Source: Wolbachia endosymbiont (group A) of Pogonocherus hispidulus
GTDB taxonomy: Bacteria; Pseudomonadota; Alphaproteobacteria; Rickettsiales; Anaplasmataceae
Reading direction: 5' to 3'
Length of the DNA stretch: 64,000 bases
Assembly (NCBI RefSeq): GCF_964028195.1
Contig: NZ_OZ034750.1
Location: forward strand, 868,001 to 932,000
In this document: positions 37,028 to 47,923 of the stretch, in pieces
Layout: the number at the start of each line of letters is the position of its first letter
Numbering within the stretch: position 1 is the stretch's first letter
The notes under the pieces: model-generated
Told to the model about the DNA's origin: nothing
Seen by the model: only the letters and a program-made list of their open reading frames with translations
Database searches by the model: none
Translations under genes and position numbers: made by a program

Positions 37028-39127
37028 TTACTTGACTTGTATGAGGTTAAAATCTGCTACTAAATGAAAGATGAAAACTACATTTTTAAGCAAAGATAAT
37101 CTATTTCTCCTTAGCTTATCAGAATCGCAATTGATCTTTACACTGTCCATAAATTGGTTGATAAATGGAGCAAAACCAGTAAGTTCATCAAGTGCTGTAT
37201 TGAAGTAACCATTTTTCATTGCTCGTTTAATGCTTTTACAAACAGCTATAGCACAATTTGATAGTACTATTTCTTCACTATCAATCAAAAACTTCTTATT
37301 ATAAGATATACTGTAAGTGATATTGTCATTTTTTTCTGCTTTGTTAACTATGTTACTTACCCTCTTATAAGTGCTCAGAACCTGTTCGCCTTCAGGCGTA
37401 CTAAGATAATGGTCTAATACAACAGTTTGCTTTTCTGCTGTTAGCAGATCATTAATATCGGTCCTATATAATATTGAATCTACAATATTTTGCTTTATAC
37501 CTCTATTTTTTAGAATAACCTTAAATCTTTCCAAGAAAAATTTAAGGACTACTTCTAAAATTTTTTCTTTTAGCTTACTAAATTGACCAACCGGCGCCAC
37601 ATCCCCAGCCAATGCAGATTCTAAATGTAAAGATACTGACTTACCTATCAATAGCCTAATTGAAACATGCAAATTATTTTCAAGTATTGTTCTAATTATA
37701 CCAATTGCCATTCTCCGCAAACCAAACTGATCATATGAACCAGAGATCTTTTCACGTGCTGCAATCAAACCAACCAAACTATCCACCTTATCAGCAATGG
37801 ATACAGCAATTGCAGTAGGAGATTTAGAACACTCTTGCTCTGGCCCGATTGGCTTATAGTGTTCAGTTATAGCTTCCACTATTTCTCTATCTTCTTGAAA
37901 ATAAGAAGCATAATATCCACCCATTACTCCTTGTAATTCTGGAAACTCTCTTACTATCGATGTTGCCAAATCAGCTTTTGCCAAATATGCAGCACGTTCA
38001 ACTTTTATCAGCGAAGCATGTGGAATAAATATAGCTATATACTTTGACAAAGCCGTAATACGCTTCACCTTTTCTCCAACGCTGCCCAGATAAGCATGGA
38101 ATAATATCGAGTCTAATTTTTTGACATAATGATCTAGATTTTCCTTTTTATCTTGAGATATTAAAAATTGGGCATCAGCAAGACGTGCTTCTAATATTCT
38201 TTCGTGCCCTTTAACAACTTTATCATTGTTGACATTAACAACAGTGACAAAGTGTGAAATTCTCTTTCCATTACTTAAAGCAAGATATTTTTGCTGCGTA
38301 TTAATTATACTAAGAATTACTTCCTTCGGTAATCCAAATGACTTTTCTTGATTCACTTCACCAAACAGTACGATTGGCCACTCTATAAGCCCTGTCAATT
38401 CATTTAGTAAATAATCATTTTTCTCAAGTTGTAAATTCTGCTCTTTTGTGAATTTATTAATCTGATCTAGTATAAATTGCTTTCTTTTGTCCAGCTGGAG
38501 AATTACGCTGTTTTTTTCTAGCAATTCAAAATAGTCTTTAGGTGCTTTAATAGTTAACGTCGCATCACTTGAGAGAAATCGATGGCCATATGTTGTGTTA
38601 GATGCTGTGATCCCTGCAAAAGACACAGGTATTATTTCGTCATTTAAAATGCATAAAATGTTTTTAATTGGCCTAACCCACCTTTCTTTTCCTTCGCCCC
38701 ATCTCATGCTCTTCAACCAAGAAAAGTTTTTGAGCATTTCCTCCAGTTGATTTTTGAGGAATTCTCTGATGTTAAATGAGCAGCTTTCTCTTTTAATGAA
38801 GTAAAAATCCTCATTATTTACTTTTCGAACGAGCAAATCTTCTTCATTTTTCTGATATTTTCTTAAAAAACCTTCGATAGCACTTTTTGGTGCGTTAATG
38901 TTTGGTCCCTTAACTTCGTTATTGGAATCCTTTAGCTCCAAAGCATTTATGTTGTCAACAAATAGGGTAATGCGACGCGCCGTTACAAAAACCTCCATTG
39001 ATGTAAATTTTACATTATTTTTGTTAAAAACATTGGCAATACAGCTCTTAACTTGAGTTGCAGCTACATTCTGCATTCTCGGTGGTATTTCTTCTGAAAG
39101 GCACTCAAATAACAACTGCAACGACAT
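37028..39127 (-). CDS. glyS: Glycine--tRNA ligase beta subunit
   Basis: The 699-residue beta chain works with GlyQ in the bacterial alpha2beta2 enzyme and supplies tRNA binding. It starts LLFECLSEEIPPRMQ, the classic N-terminus, and has MRWGEGKERWVRPIKNIL, FLISQDKKENLDHYV and the HD-like region ITEHYKPIGPEQECS and ADKVDSLVGLIA. The order glyQ, glyS, uvrC on one strand with gaps of 3 and 7 bases indicates one operon. Confidence 0.98.
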   Translation of the reverse strand: MSLQLLFECLSEEIPPRMQNVAATQVKSCIANVFNKNNVKFTSMEVFVTARRITLFVDNINALELKDSNNEVKGPNINAPKSAIEGFLRKYQKNEEDLLVRKVNNEDFYFIKRESCSFNIREFLKNQLEEMLKNFSWLKSMRWGEGKERWVRPIKNILCILNDEIIPVSFAGITASNTTYGHRFLSSDATLTIKAPKDYFELLEKNSVILQLDKRKQFILDQINKFTKEQNLQLEKNDYLLNELTGLIEWPIVLFGEVNQEKSFGLPKEVILSIINTQQKYLALSNGKRISHFVTVVNVNNDKVVKGHERILEARLADAQFLISQDKKENLDHYVKKLDSILFHAYLGSVGEKVKRITALSKYIAIFIPHASLIKVERAAYLAKADLATSIVREFPELQGVMGGYYASYFQEDREIVEAITEHYKPIGPEQECSKSPTAIAVSIADKVDSLVGLIAAREKISGSYDQFGLRRMAIGIIRTILENNLHVSIRLLIGKSVSLHLESALAGDVAPVGQFSKLKEKILEVVLKFFLERFKVILKNRGIKQNIVDSILYRTDINDLLTAEKQTVVLDHYLSTPEGEQVLSTYKRVSNIVNKAEKNDNITYSISYNKKFLIDSEEIVLSNCAIAVCKSIKRAMKNGYFNTALDELTGFAPFINQFMDSVKINCDSDKLRRNRLSLLKNVVFIFHLVADFNLIQVK

Positions 39128-39130
39128 ACG

Positions 39131-39970
39131 CTATTTACTCATGTACAATTCGCAACATTTTTTTGTCAGCTCTCTAACTCTACCAATATGCGCTGTACGT
39201 TCATTGACACCAAGCACACCTCTTGCATCAAGCAGATTAAGTAGGTGACTAGTTTTAATACATTGGTCATAAGCTGCCATTGGTAGCTCCTTTTCAATAA
39301 GGAACTTACATAATTTTTCCGTATCTTCAAATTGCTGCTGTACCACTTTAGTATCATAATAATCTAACGCTAGATAAGAAAATTCATATTCTCTTTGTTT
39401 AAAAATATCTCCGTAAGTTACACCGTTATCGTTCCAAGTTATATCGTAAACATTATCTACACCTTGTATGCACATTGCTAAACGTTCCAACCCATATGCC
39501 ACCTCACCAGGAATCATCTTGCAGTCAATCCCTCCAACTTGCTGTATATAAGTAAGCTGTGTTACTTCCATTCCATTGCATGTAACTTCCCATCCAAGTC
39601 CTGATGCACCAACACTTGGGTTTTCCCAATCATCTTCAACAAACTTAATATCATATTTTTCTGTAGATATGCCAAGAGCTTTTAAGCTATCTAAATAGAC
39701 GTTTTGTAAATTATTACCAGACGGTTTTATTATAACTTGGTATTGATGATGTTGATACAAGCGATTAGGATTATCACTATAGCGCCCATCTGCTGGCCTA
39801 ATTACTGGTTGTAGATATGCAATTTTTGTCGGTTTTGTATCAATTGCAGACATAATTGTTGCAGGATGTAATGTACCAGCACCAACTTCAGATGTGTATG
39901 GGTGAAGTATAACGCACCCTTCACCAGCCCAAAAATCTTGCAACTCTTTTATTATACTTTGTAAATTCAC
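39131..39970 (-). CDS. glyQ: Glycine--tRNA ligase alpha subunit
   Basis: The 279-residue catalytic chain has FWAGEGCVILHPYTSEVGAGTLHPAT at the N-terminus and RYSDNPNRLYQHHQYQVIIKP, VGASGLGWEVTCNGMEVTQ and PGEVAYGLERLAM as in all GlyQ. ATG at 39970. It is the first gene of the glyQ-glyS-uvrC group. Confidence 0.98.
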   Translation of the reverse strand: MNLQSIIKELQDFWAGEGCVILHPYTSEVGAGTLHPATIMSAIDTKPTKIAYLQPVIRPADGRYSDNPNRLYQHHQYQVIIKPSGNNLQNVYLDSLKALGISTEKYDIKFVEDDWENPSVGASGLGWEVTCNGMEVTQLTYIQQVGGIDCKMIPGEVAYGLERLAMCIQGVDNVYDITWNDNGVTYGDIFKQREYEFSYLALDYYDTKVVQQQFEDTEKLCKFLIEKELPMAAYDQCIKTSHLLNLLDARGVLGVNERTAHIGRVRELTKKCCELYMSK

Positions 39971-40014
39971 ACAAATTGCACACTTTTTATACTAAATATA
40001 TAAATAAATAAGTA

Positions 40015-40773
40015 CTATTCAATATTTATTTTTTTTGCAGCACTATGTAAATAATCACCTAAAACTGCTGAACTTTCCCTCACATACTGAATTATGCTTT
40101 TATTTAGAACAATTGCATCATGCATAGTTAAATCGCAGAATATAAATGCTGTTAAATACAGTAAAATCACCGCATAAAATGTGTGAAAAATTCCCTCAAA
40201 TGTGATTGATATTGCATTATTATAGCTGAGCTGTATTGAACTTATTGGCCATGGTTTTATCACTTCTACGACATTAAAAAATACGTAAGGTATCATAAGA
40301 AAAAAGAAAAAGTGCATAAAATCATTAAACCAAAATGGGCATTGAAACATCTGCTTACATATACTCCCATAGAGTTTACTTACAGCATAATAAATTGACA
40401 TTATTGCTGGCATTGAAAGTGCTACAGTCAATACTTGCCCTGACGCTATTTGTATTACTATGTCTTCACCACTGTTTGCTGAAGGGTCCTGAGCATGAAA
40501 AATAAATATTCCAACTAATTGCATTACTAACATAACTATTGCCAATTTTGTAAAAACAGCAGCTACAACTATTCCTGAATTTGGCATTTTATATAGTAAA
40601 TATTCGCCTCCATATGTAAAAATCAATATAACATCGACAATAAATAATATTAAAAAAGAAGACCAATAGTTCTGCCAACCTGGTAAATATCCTATTCCCA
40701 AAAAAGAGCTTACTGTTTTGGCAGGAAAAACCTTACCTAGTATCTTTCCCAAAAATTCAAAAAAAATCCCCAT
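40015..40773 (-). CDS. Multi-pass inner-membrane protein, unknown
   Basis: The 252-residue protein has about six hydrophobic segments (LILFIVDVILIFTYG, IVVAAVFTKLAIVMLVMQL, HFFFFLMIPYVFF, AVILLYLTAFIFC among them). A short N-terminal phrase FLGIGYLPGWQNYWSSF recalls the start of phosphatidylglycerophosphatase A, but the acidic catalytic motifs of that enzyme are missing and the length is too great, so I do not assign it. The aspartate-rich DLTMHDAIVLNKS near residue 215 is the most distinctive polar patch. It lies 44 bases downstream of glyQ's start side and is transcribed toward it. Confidence 0.7.
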   Translation of the reverse strand: MGIFFEFLGKILGKVFPAKTVSSFLGIGYLPGWQNYWSSFLILFIVDVILIFTYGGEYLLYKMPNSGIVVAAVFTKLAIVMLVMQLVGIFIFHAQDPSANSGEDIVIQIASGQVLTVALSMPAIMSIYYAVSKLYGSICKQMFQCPFWFNDFMHFFFFLMIPYVFFNVVEVIKPWPISSIQLSYNNAISITFEGIFHTFYAVILLYLTAFIFCDLTMHDAIVLNKSIIQYVRESSAVLGDYLHSAAKKINIE

Positions 40774-40910
40774 GCTCTAAGTAACACTTGGTTTATATTA
40801 TTTATAATACTGTATTGTAACGGACTTATCAATAACTTAAAACATGTATTGGAAAATTTTAGGTAATATGCAGCAACAGTAGAAGAACATGCGCCAAAAA
40901 TTTAGTAATT

Positions 40911-41918
40911 TTATAGGGCTTGTGCACTTAAATTTTTTGCAATATCAAGTGCAGCGTAAGTGAATACTGCACTTGCACCCGCACGTTTGAAACCAATCAA
41001 AGATTCATAAATCACCTTGTCATAATCTAGCCAGCCATTATTTGCAGCAGCTTTTATCATTGCGTACTCACCGCTTACTTGGTAAGCAAAAATCGGAAAA
41101 TTAAACTTATCACTTGCTGTTTTGATAATATCCAAATATGGCATGCCTGGTTTAATCATAATAAAATCTGCACCTTCATTTATATCCATTTCAATTTCGC
41201 ACATTGCTTCACGCGCATTTTTATAATCCATTTGATAACCACTTTTGTCTATAGAATGTGATAGCCCACATGAACCAACAACTTGCCTGAATGGAGCATA
41301 GAAGCTAGAGCAGTATTTTACCGCATAAGATAATATTAATATGTCTTGAAAGTTGTTATCATCTAATGATTTTCTGATTCTTCCTATTCTACCATCCATC
41401 ATATCAGAAGGAGCAACTATATCACATCCTGCCTTCGCTAAAGCAAGTGCTTGCTTACACAGTACTGATATAGTTTCATCGTTTTCTACATCCATCTGAT
41501 TATCTTTTAAAATGCCGTCATGGCCGTGAATAGTGTATGGATCCAGTGCAACGTCTGCAATAATACCAATTTCAGGTACCTTTAATTTTACAGCACAAAT
41601 TGCTTTGCAGATTAAGTTGTTAGAGTTATATGATTCCTCAGCATTTTTAGATTTTAATTTGTTATCAACTACAGGGAAAATCGTAACAGCATTAATTCCT
41701 AAATCCTTAGCTTCCTTAATTATGGAAACCAGCCCATCTATTGAATAACACTTTACGCCTGGTAAGCCAGAAATTGGTTCAGTTGTTTCTCCTCTGTCAT
41801 GAACAAACAGAGGAAAAACTAGATCATTTACTGATAAACTATTTTCACTTGTTAAATTGCGAACCCATTTGCTCGAGCGCCTGCGTCTTAATCTTGTATT
41901 TGGAAAAAACATCAGCAA
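40911..41918 (-). CDS. hemB: Delta-aminolevulinic acid dehydratase (porphobilinogen synthase)
   Basis: HemB condenses two aminolevulinate molecules in haem synthesis. The protein has ADVALDPYTIHGHDGIL near residue 120, the region SSFYAPFRQV and KSGYQMDYKNAREA with one active-site neighbourhood, and the Schiff-base lysine in ADFIMIKPGMPYLD near 250. The first possible codon is TTG at 41918; ATG at 41912 (MFFPNTRLRRRR) is more likely. Haem genes are retained in Wolbachia and may matter to the host. Confidence 0.97.
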   Translation of the reverse strand: MLMFFPNTRLRRRRSSKWVRNLTSENSLSVNDLVFPLFVHDRGETTEPISGLPGVKCYSIDGLVSIIKEAKDLGINAVTIFPVVDNKLKSKNAEESYNSNNLICKAICAVKLKVPEIGIIADVALDPYTIHGHDGILKDNQMDVENDETISVLCKQALALAKAGCDIVAPSDMMDGRIGRIRKSLDDNNFQDILILSYAVKYCSSFYAPFRQVVGSCGLSHSIDKSGYQMDYKNAREAMCEIEMDINEGADFIMIKPGMPYLDIIKTASDKFNFPIFAYQVSGEYAMIKAAANNGWLDYDKVIYESLIGFKRAGASAVFTYAALDIAKNLSAQAL

Positions 41919-41924
41919 GTCCTG

Positions 41925-42356
41925 CTATTCATCATCATAATCAGGATATTGTTCAGGAGCCTTACCCTTTTTCTTAGTTATAATTGGATACTTTTTACCA
42001 GCCTCTGGATCAGCAACACCTAAACATTCCACCAAAAACATCCAATCATCGCCATAATCAAAGAGAAAAACCATTCTCTTGTTAGGTTTAAAAACCTTAT
42101 AAATGTAAGATTTTTTCACACTTTTTTCATTTGGTCTAACCTGGTTACCAGAATCATAAAATAATGTATACTCTTCGCTGCTTTCATAAATATCATCGAT
42201 ATTATCATAAAAACCAAATGCATGGTCGAACTGAAAACCAAAAGCGCTTACAATCGCTTCTGCAAATTGGTAAAGGCTAGTTGCACCCTCCAATTCTATT
42301 GTGCGATAAATGTCTTCTTCTAAGTAAACTTTAAAGATATATATTTGCTCTTTCAT
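41925..42356 (-). CDS. Plasmid pRiA4b ORF-3-like family protein
   Basis: The 143-residue protein fits the pRiA4b ORF3 / TnpR-passenger family: YIFKVYLEEDIYRTIELEGATSLYQFAEAIVSAFGF, then FGFYDN, then FLFDYGDDWMFLVECL and a final KYPIITKKKGKAPEQYP. The FDYGDxW phrase is the family hallmark. Function is unknown, although the family is often carried on mobile DNA. It is 7 bases upstream of hemB on the same strand. Confidence 0.85.
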   Translation of the reverse strand: MKEQIYIFKVYLEEDIYRTIELEGATSLYQFAEAIVSAFGFQFDHAFGFYDNIDDIYESSEEYTLFYDSGNQVRPNEKSVKKSYIYKVFKPNKRMVFLFDYGDDWMFLVECLGVADPEAGKKYPIITKKKGKAPEQYPDYDDE

Positions 42357-42405
42357 ATTTATTTACACCTTTATTTTATATTTTAATCAACTTATAGTTC
42401 TAAAC

Positions 42406-43425
42406 TTACTCTCCTGGCAAATTTCCAGTAAAGAGCAACACTCCTGAAACGAGGATCACCCAAAGCACCGATATTGGTAGAAATACCTTCCAACCAAGAC
42501 GCATTAGCTGATCATATCGATAACGAGGTATTGTTGCTCTAATCCAAATAAATACGAACAAAAGTATAACTATCTTCAAAACGAACCAAATTAAACCTGG
42601 AATTTTATAAAGCAAACCAAGCTCTAACGGAGGATACCATCCTCCTAGAAAGAATATCGTCATCATAGCACCTGCTAAAATCATATTTGCATATTCTCCA
42701 AGAAAAAAGAGGGCAAAAGGCATGGATGAATATTCAACGTTATACCCAGAGACAAGCTCTGCTTCAGCTTCTGGTAAATCAAATGGATGGCGGTTAGTTT
42801 CTGCAAGCAAAGAAATAAAAAATATTACTCCTATAGGCATTAGCAGTAAATCAACCCAAAATGGCATATTATGTTTTGCCACTACCATTTCTCCAAGATT
42901 TAATGTTCCAGTTGTAACAACAACTGTAGCAACTATTAAGCCTATTGAAACTTCATATGAAATCATCTGAGCAGCCGACCGTATAGCGCCAAGAAATGCA
43001 TAATTAGAATTGCTTGACCAGCCTGCAATAATCACGCCGTATACTCCCAGCGACGATATAGCTAGCACATAAAGCACTCCAACATTAATATTTGCTATAA
43101 CCTTAGGAATCACTACTTGCTGGCCATTTTCTACAATTACTTCAGCACCAAACGGTATAACTGCCCAGGCAATTAATGCCAAGATAAAGGTAAGCATTGG
43201 AGCCATAATGAACAGTATGGTGCTCGCTCTAAATGGTATTATCGGCTCTTTAATCAGTAGCTTAATAGCATCTGCAAATGGCTGCAATAGTCCAAAAGGT
43301 CCAACTACACTTGGGCCGTGCCTCAGTTGAATTGCACCAATAACTTTACGCTCAAAGTATACCAAGTACGCAACTGAAAGTAGTAGCGGTACTAAAATAA
43401 ATAAAATATTAACTAGCGTGTTCAT
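42406..43425 (-). CDS. nuoH: NADH-quinone oxidoreductase subunit H
   Basis: NuoH is the membrane subunit that forms part of the quinone chamber of complex I. The 339-residue protein has eight membrane segments and the signatures [34 protein letters not shown] near residue 25 and [26 protein letters not shown] near 215. It begins inside the end of nuoG (17-base overlap), so the two are translated as a unit. Confidence 0.98.
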   Translation of the reverse strand: MNTLVNILFILVPLLLSVAYLVYFERKVIGAIQLRHGPSVVGPFGLLQPFADAIKLLIKEPIIPFRASTILFIMAPMLTFILALIAWAVIPFGAEVIVENGQQVVIPKVIANINVGVLYVLAISSLGVYGVIIAGWSSNSNYAFLGAIRSAAQMISYEVSIGLIVATVVVTTGTLNLGEMVVAKHNMPFWVDLLLMPIGVIFFISLLAETNRHPFDLPEAEAELVSGYNVEYSSMPFALFFLGEYANMILAGAMMTIFFLGGWYPPLELGLLYKIPGLIWFVLKIVILLFVFIWIRATIPRYRYDQLMRLGWKVFLPISVLWVILVSGVLLFTGNLPGE

Positions 43426-45457
43426 AAAAAGCTTTAGTACAATCTGCCATTATTTTTGAAGCACGACTTATTGAATCCGTCATATAAAAATTACACTCCT
43501 TTAAAGTAAAAGGTGTATTACTTAAGCTTATCTCACCATTGCTAATTGGCACCCATGTATTTTTTACCACTTGATCAGCATTTCTGAACTGTGGACCGAT
43601 AGTATCTAATTTTTTTCTCACGTCAAATAAACTATCATATGGTAAAGAGAGATCCAAATATTGCGAGAGATTTTTAATAATTAACCAATCCTCCTTTGCT
43701 TCACCTGGAGGAAATACAGCTAAATTTGTTCTTTGCACTCGACCTTCAGCGTTTACATAAGTTGCATATTTTTCTGTATATGCAGCACCAGGCAAGATAA
43801 CATCTGCCACATGTGCACCCTTATCACCGTGATGACCTTGATAAATTACAAATGTATTTTCTAATTTTGATGTATCAATTTCATCTGCACCAAGAAGATA
43901 AACAACTTCTATTTCACCACTTTCTGCATATTGCAATATTTGATTAATATCCCTTTCGCCTTTTTTAGGAACAAACCCAATATCTAGCCCACCAACTCTT
44001 GCTGCAGCTTTATGCAGCACATTAAAGCCATTCCAGTCATCTCTGACCATGTTAAATTTTTCTGCAATTTTGCCAGCTAGAACTAGAACTGATTCAGAAT
44101 CATCTCTTACTAATGCATCTTGACCGATAATCAGCATAGGGTTTTGAGCAGCTACCAGCAGCTCACAGAACTTATGATTTCCATTTGCTATTTCACTCAA
44201 AATATCAGGATTATCGCCCAATTTCTCAACATGATATAAATATTCAATGTTAGGACCAACACTTGCAATAGGAAAGTTGCCCTGTAAATATCTCTTTCTC
44301 AATCTTGCGTTAATTATTGGCGCTTCTATTCTTGGATTTGTATTGATTAGCAAGCATAAATCTGCATTCTCTATACCCTCGATGGTGGTATTGAATACAT
44401 ATGATCCACGATTATTTGGTACGAGTTTTGCTCCATCCTGTCTGCAATCCATATTCTCTGAACCAAGCTTCTGCATCATTTCTTTTAATAGAAACATAGA
44501 TTCACAATCCGCCAGGTCACCTGCAATTGCAGCTATTTTATTCGATTTTGTATTCTTCAATTTCTTTGCAGCAACAGTTAATGCTTCATTCCAATCAACT
44601 GGAGCTAATTTACCATCTTTTTTTACATAAGGTTGGTCAAGACGCTGAACTTTCAATCCATCATAAGCAAAACGAGTTTTGTCTGATATCCATTCTTCGT
44701 TCACTTCTTCATTGAGTCTTGGCAATATTCGCATAACTTCAGGACCCCGATAGTCGACTCTAATACTACTTCCCACAGCATCTAGCACATCTATAGTTTC
44801 ACAATGTGATAGCTCCCATGGACGCGCTGTAAAGGAGTAAGGCTTTGAAGTTAAAGCCCCTACCGGGCAGAGATCTATGATATTTCCAGATAATTCAGAA
44901 CTAATATGCCTTTTTATGTAAGTGCTAATCTCTACATTTTCTCCCCTTCCGATTCCTCCAAGTTCATTTGTACCTGCAACATCAGACAAAAATCTAACAC
45001 ACCGAGTGCAATGAATGCATCGATTCATCGCAGTCTCAATCAGTGGTCCGAAGTGTTTTTTTGGCACAGCCCTCTTATGCTCATCAAGTCTGCTGGTTCC
45101 TTTCCCATAAGCCATCGTGATATCTTGCAAATCGCATTCACCACCTTGATCGCAAATTGGGCAATCAAGCGGGTGGTTAATTAGCAAAAACTCAAGCACA
45201 CCTTCACGTGCTTTTTTAACCTTAGGGGTATCAGTGTGAATAACCATCCCTTCTGCAACTGGCATTGCACAAGAGGCTACTGGTTTTGGAGGCCCACCTT
45301 CAACTTCAACCAAACACATTCTGCAGTTACCAGCAATTGCTAAGCGCTCATGATAACAAAAACGTGGAATTTCAACGCCCACAATTTCACAAGCTTGAAT
45401 TATAGTGAGCCCATGCTCTACTTCACATTCCTTAGAATTAATAGTAACTTTAACCAC
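43409..45457 (-). CDS. nuoG: NADH-quinone oxidoreductase subunit G
   Basis: NuoG carries several iron-sulfur clusters of the complex I peripheral arm. The N-terminus has a [2Fe-2S] site ([15 protein letters not shown], later SCAMPV), the His-Cys site [18 protein letters not shown] near 100, and [10 protein letters not shown] near 150, followed by a molybdopterin-oxidoreductase-like part. I choose GTG at 45457 ([14 protein letters not shown]), 2 bases after the stop of the upstream small gene; a longer frame from GTG at 45478 would overlap that gene. nuoH overlaps its 3' end. Confidence 0.96.
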   Translation of the reverse strand: MVKVTINSKECEVEHGLTIIQACEIVGVEIPRFCYHERLAIAGNCRMCLVEVEGGPPKPVASCAMPVAEGMVIHTDTPKVKKAREGVLEFLLINHPLDCPICDQGGECDLQDITMAYGKGTSRLDEHKRAVPKKHFGPLIETAMNRCIHCTRCVRFLSDVAGTNELGGIGRGENVEISTYIKRHISSELSGNIIDLCPVGALTSKPYSFTARPWELSHCETIDVLDAVGSSIRVDYRGPEVMRILPRLNEEVNEEWISDKTRFAYDGLKVQRLDQPYVKKDGKLAPVDWNEALTVAAKKLKNTKSNKIAAIAGDLADCESMFLLKEMMQKLGSENMDCRQDGAKLVPNNRGSYVFNTTIEGIENADLCLLINTNPRIEAPIINARLRKRYLQGNFPIASVGPNIEYLYHVEKLGDNPDILSEIANGNHKFCELLVAAQNPMLIIGQDALVRDDSESVLVLAGKIAEKFNMVRDDWNGFNVLHKAAARVGGLDIGFVPKKGERDINQILQYAESGEIEVVYLLGADEIDTSKLENTFVIYQGHHGDKGAHVADVILPGAAYTEKYATYVNAEGRVQRTNLAVFPPGEAKEDWLIIKNLSQYLDLSLPYDSLFDVRKKLDTIGPQFRNADQVVKNTWVPISNGEISLSNTPFTLKECNFYMTDSISRASKIMADCTKAFYEHAS

Positions 45458-45459
45458 AA

Positions 45460-45675
45460 CTATTGTACAGCTTCCCACTTTATAGGATTGCCGCTTACCT
45501 CATCTTCAACCAGATTGCCGTTGTCATATTGAGCAGACATATAATTCATGCGCGAGTCACGATCTATATATCTAACAGGTTTCACCGGTTTATCTTTATA
45601 CATTTTTTGCTCAGCTTTCTTACGCTGAGTAGGGTTATTTTTACTAGCTGTCTTTGCTTTCCCACCTACTGCCAT
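45460..45675 (-). CDS. Small conserved hypothetical protein upstream of nuoG
   Basis: The 71-residue product is basic in its first half (KAKTASKNNPTQRKKAEQK) and ends with a motif EVSGNPIKWEAVQ. No membrane segment or known domain. Its stop is 2 bases before the likely nuoG start, so it is the first gene of a nuoG-nuoH transcript. Function unknown. Confidence 0.65.
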   Translation of the reverse strand: MAVGGKAKTASKNNPTQRKKAEQKMYKDKPVKPVRYIDRDSRMNYMSAQYDNGNLVEDEVSGNPIKWEAVQ

Positions 45676-45788
45676 ATAAACTCCTAAAAACTTTTCATTC
45701 TATTTTAACACTTAAGTATATAGCGTCAATATTTAATAACTTTAAAGTGCGTCCAGAAAAGGCGTGTATGTTCAGTGGGAGCTAAACC

Positions 45789-47015
45789 CATAAGTGTTGA
45801 AAGTAATACAAAAAGGATATAAAGAGCTATTATTGCAGAAAAATGGAGGCAATAATGGATCAAATAGAAGGCATATTAAGCTTAATTAAAGACAAGGATT
45901 TGGAAAGGCTAGGAAAATTAAGTGAGATAGATAAATGCAATACTAAGTTAGTGGGCAAAATCATATTTAAAGGCTTAATGAAGTTAATATTAATGGGTCA
46001 GAAAACAAGCTTAAGAGCATTAGCAATGGTAATAAACAGGTGTGTGATAGATAAAAATGATGACAAAAGTACAGTCACATAAAGTGGCTTGTCGAAAAGG
46101 TTAAAAGTTCTGATTATTTTAAGGGAGTATATATTGATCTGATAAACAAAGTTGAAAAATTGTTGCCCAAAAAAACGTCACATGATTTACATAGATTTGA
46201 TTCAACAATCATAAATTTATCAGGGTATCTTATAAAAGATGGACTAAAGTTAGGTAACCAAAGTAATAAGTCAAAGTAAGTCTGGGATTAAAAGGACAAT
46301 TGCCAACAAGTATAAGGTTTTGTAAAGGGCAAGAAGAAGGTAGTGAAGACATAGCACTGGTAAGGGCAATCAACGAAGCAAAAGTTGAAAAAGAGGATAT
46401 TTTGCTATTTGATAGGGGAATCAGAAAGGTTGGAACTTTTGCTGAGTTTGATGAGAAGGAATACAAATTTATAACAAGAGTTGAAACAAGCAGAAAGCAT
46501 GATGTTGTAAGTAGGAGTAAAGTTATTCAAGGACAACAGCAAGATGGATCAGAAATTTTAGAAGATATAATAGTTAATCTTTATCGCGCACAGGGCAAAA
46601 TTGCAGAAAAGCATAACTTACGTTTGATAAAAATCAAAAACAAGGCAGGAAATGAAATAAGGTTTTTAACTAACTTGTTTACAATGCCTGCTTATGATGT
46701 TGCACAGGCGTATAGGCGAAGGTGGGACATAGAAGTATTCTTCAAATTTATAAAGCAAAACCTTGGATATAAACACTTTTTGAGCCATAGCATGAACGGA
46801 ATGAAAGTATATATTTATATGATTATTATTACAGCCCTGCTGTTTCTCGTTTATAAAATTAAAAACAATTTACATGGATTTAAAATGGCATTATTGCAAT
46901 TTACACTAGATCTTAATGATTCTTTTATACGCTCAATTGTTTTACTATCAGGAGGTAATTTACATGTTGTCGATCATCTTATATCACGCCATTTTTGATA
47001 CTTTCAACACTTATG
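45789..47015 (+). mobile_element. IS4-family insertion sequence, defective
   Basis: The element is 1227 bp with perfect 17-bp inverted ends: CATAAGTGTTGAAAGTA at 45789 and its inverse ending at 47015. No matching target duplication flanks it (left TAAACC, right AATGCG), which suggests later rearrangement. Its right side lies inside the remnant of a group II intron. Confidence 0.9.
45855..46998 (+). pseudogene. IS4-type transposase, frameshifted
   Basis: The start ATG at 45855 follows GGAGG by 5 bases. The frame stops at 46082, resumes in another frame (KVKSSDYFKGVYIDL to about 46278, containing HRFDSTIINLSG) and then a third frame runs to 46998. The DDE residues are visible in order: FDSTI, LFDRGI, and the IS4 signature Y-x2-R-x3-E-x6-K as YRRRWDIEVFFKFIK. 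Two frameshifts make it inactive unless recoding occurs. Confidence 0.9.
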
Positions 47016-47624
47016 AATGCGTACCACGGCGCACCCTCTCGATTTATACAGCTTCCATTACTCAGCCTTGATGATTCTATCAAAGTCTTTGTTTTAACCG
47101 ATTGCTCCTCCCTTTCGGTTGACAAATAATTAAAACTAAATCCCTTCACTCCATTTCCATTACAGAAACTCCTTCGCTACTACGCGCCCCTGTTTTTCGC
47201 ATCAGTACTCTCACCCTTGGAGTTTAGCTCCTTGGATTTCTCCCTTACCATCGAAACGACAGGTTCCCGCAGTTCCACACAATAGCCTAAAATAGATTCA
47301 TGTCACCTATATGCCGGACGCTACCTACCCAGTAAGCAAGTTTCCGGTAGATTTATCCCAGAAGAGTAGTGGACTCCTGGTTTTAACGTCATCCAAAGCC
47401 TTTCGTACACCTCATCAGTGGTTCATTTTCATTCATCTCTCTATTTCATACATGACGTATAAATACGCCTTTTCCATAACGCTCACCACCTTACCAAAGC
47501 AGCTTATGGTTGTTTAAAGCCTGCTCTTGTAAACCGGCTTTGAGGGACCTACCCTCATCTATTGCATAGCTTTTGCACTTAAGTTTGCCCTATCCTGAGC
47601 ATTCTTTGTGTCTCTACGGCACAC
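47016..47624 (-). mobile_element. ORF-less group II intron remnant, inverted
   Basis: Read on the minus strand from 47624, the sequence GTGTGCCGTAGAGAC begins with the GUGYG intron start and follows the 5' RNA domains of the intact intron at 47924 (shared phrases AGCCGGTTT, GCTGCTTTGGTAA, CCTGTCGTTTCGATG, AACAGGGGCG). After the first reverse-transcriptase codons (AAACAAAGACTTTGATAG) it jumps directly to domain V (GGAAGCTGTATAAATCGAGAG), so the ORF is deleted. Domain VI is cut off by the IS4 element. Confidence 0.82.
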
Positions 47625-47866
47625 CACCGCTGCAACTCGTACAAGCCTTAGGGTGCAACCGTATTATTAGGCATTGCAGCAGCAGTAGCACTTTTTGCAA
47701 CCGGAACAGTTGCAATTGAGTTAATACCATAGTAATAGCAGTGGCTGCAATTGCAGCAGCAGCACTAGCGGTTAGTGGCGTTACATATATGATGTTAAAA
47801 CCTAGTACTAAAATAGATGGAGTGGAAGAAGAACAAGGCATAACTGGAGATGAGCGGAAAGCTTGA
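47625..47866 (+). pseudogene. C-terminal fragment of a coiled-coil/membrane protein gene
   Basis: The frame reads GATVLLGIAAAVALFATGT, then shifts at the two stops near 47730, and goes on AVAAIAAAALAVSGVTYMM, then a tail KPSTKIDGVEEEQG and a stop at 47866. This matches the double hydrophobic segment and the tail (PSTQVDGAKAQG) of the protein at 13632-14906. The N-terminal part is missing, cut by the inverted intron remnant. Confidence 0.7.
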
Positions 47867-47877
47867 TCTGCTGGATT

Positions 47878-47923
47878 CCAGTGTCAGCTACTTTCATGAC
47901 ATCATAGAGGCACTGGGATGACA
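47878..47923. repeat. Palindromic repeat that hosts the group II intron
   Basis: The sequence ATTCCAGTGTCAGCTACTTT and the following CACTGGGATGACA are standard modules of the interspersed repeat. The intron begins directly behind GATGACA. Confidence 0.75.

Noticed and set aside
40015..40773. Phosphatidylglycerophosphatase A (pgpA)
   Set aside because: Only a short N-terminal phrase is similar; catalytic acidic motifs are missing and the protein is about 90 residues too long.
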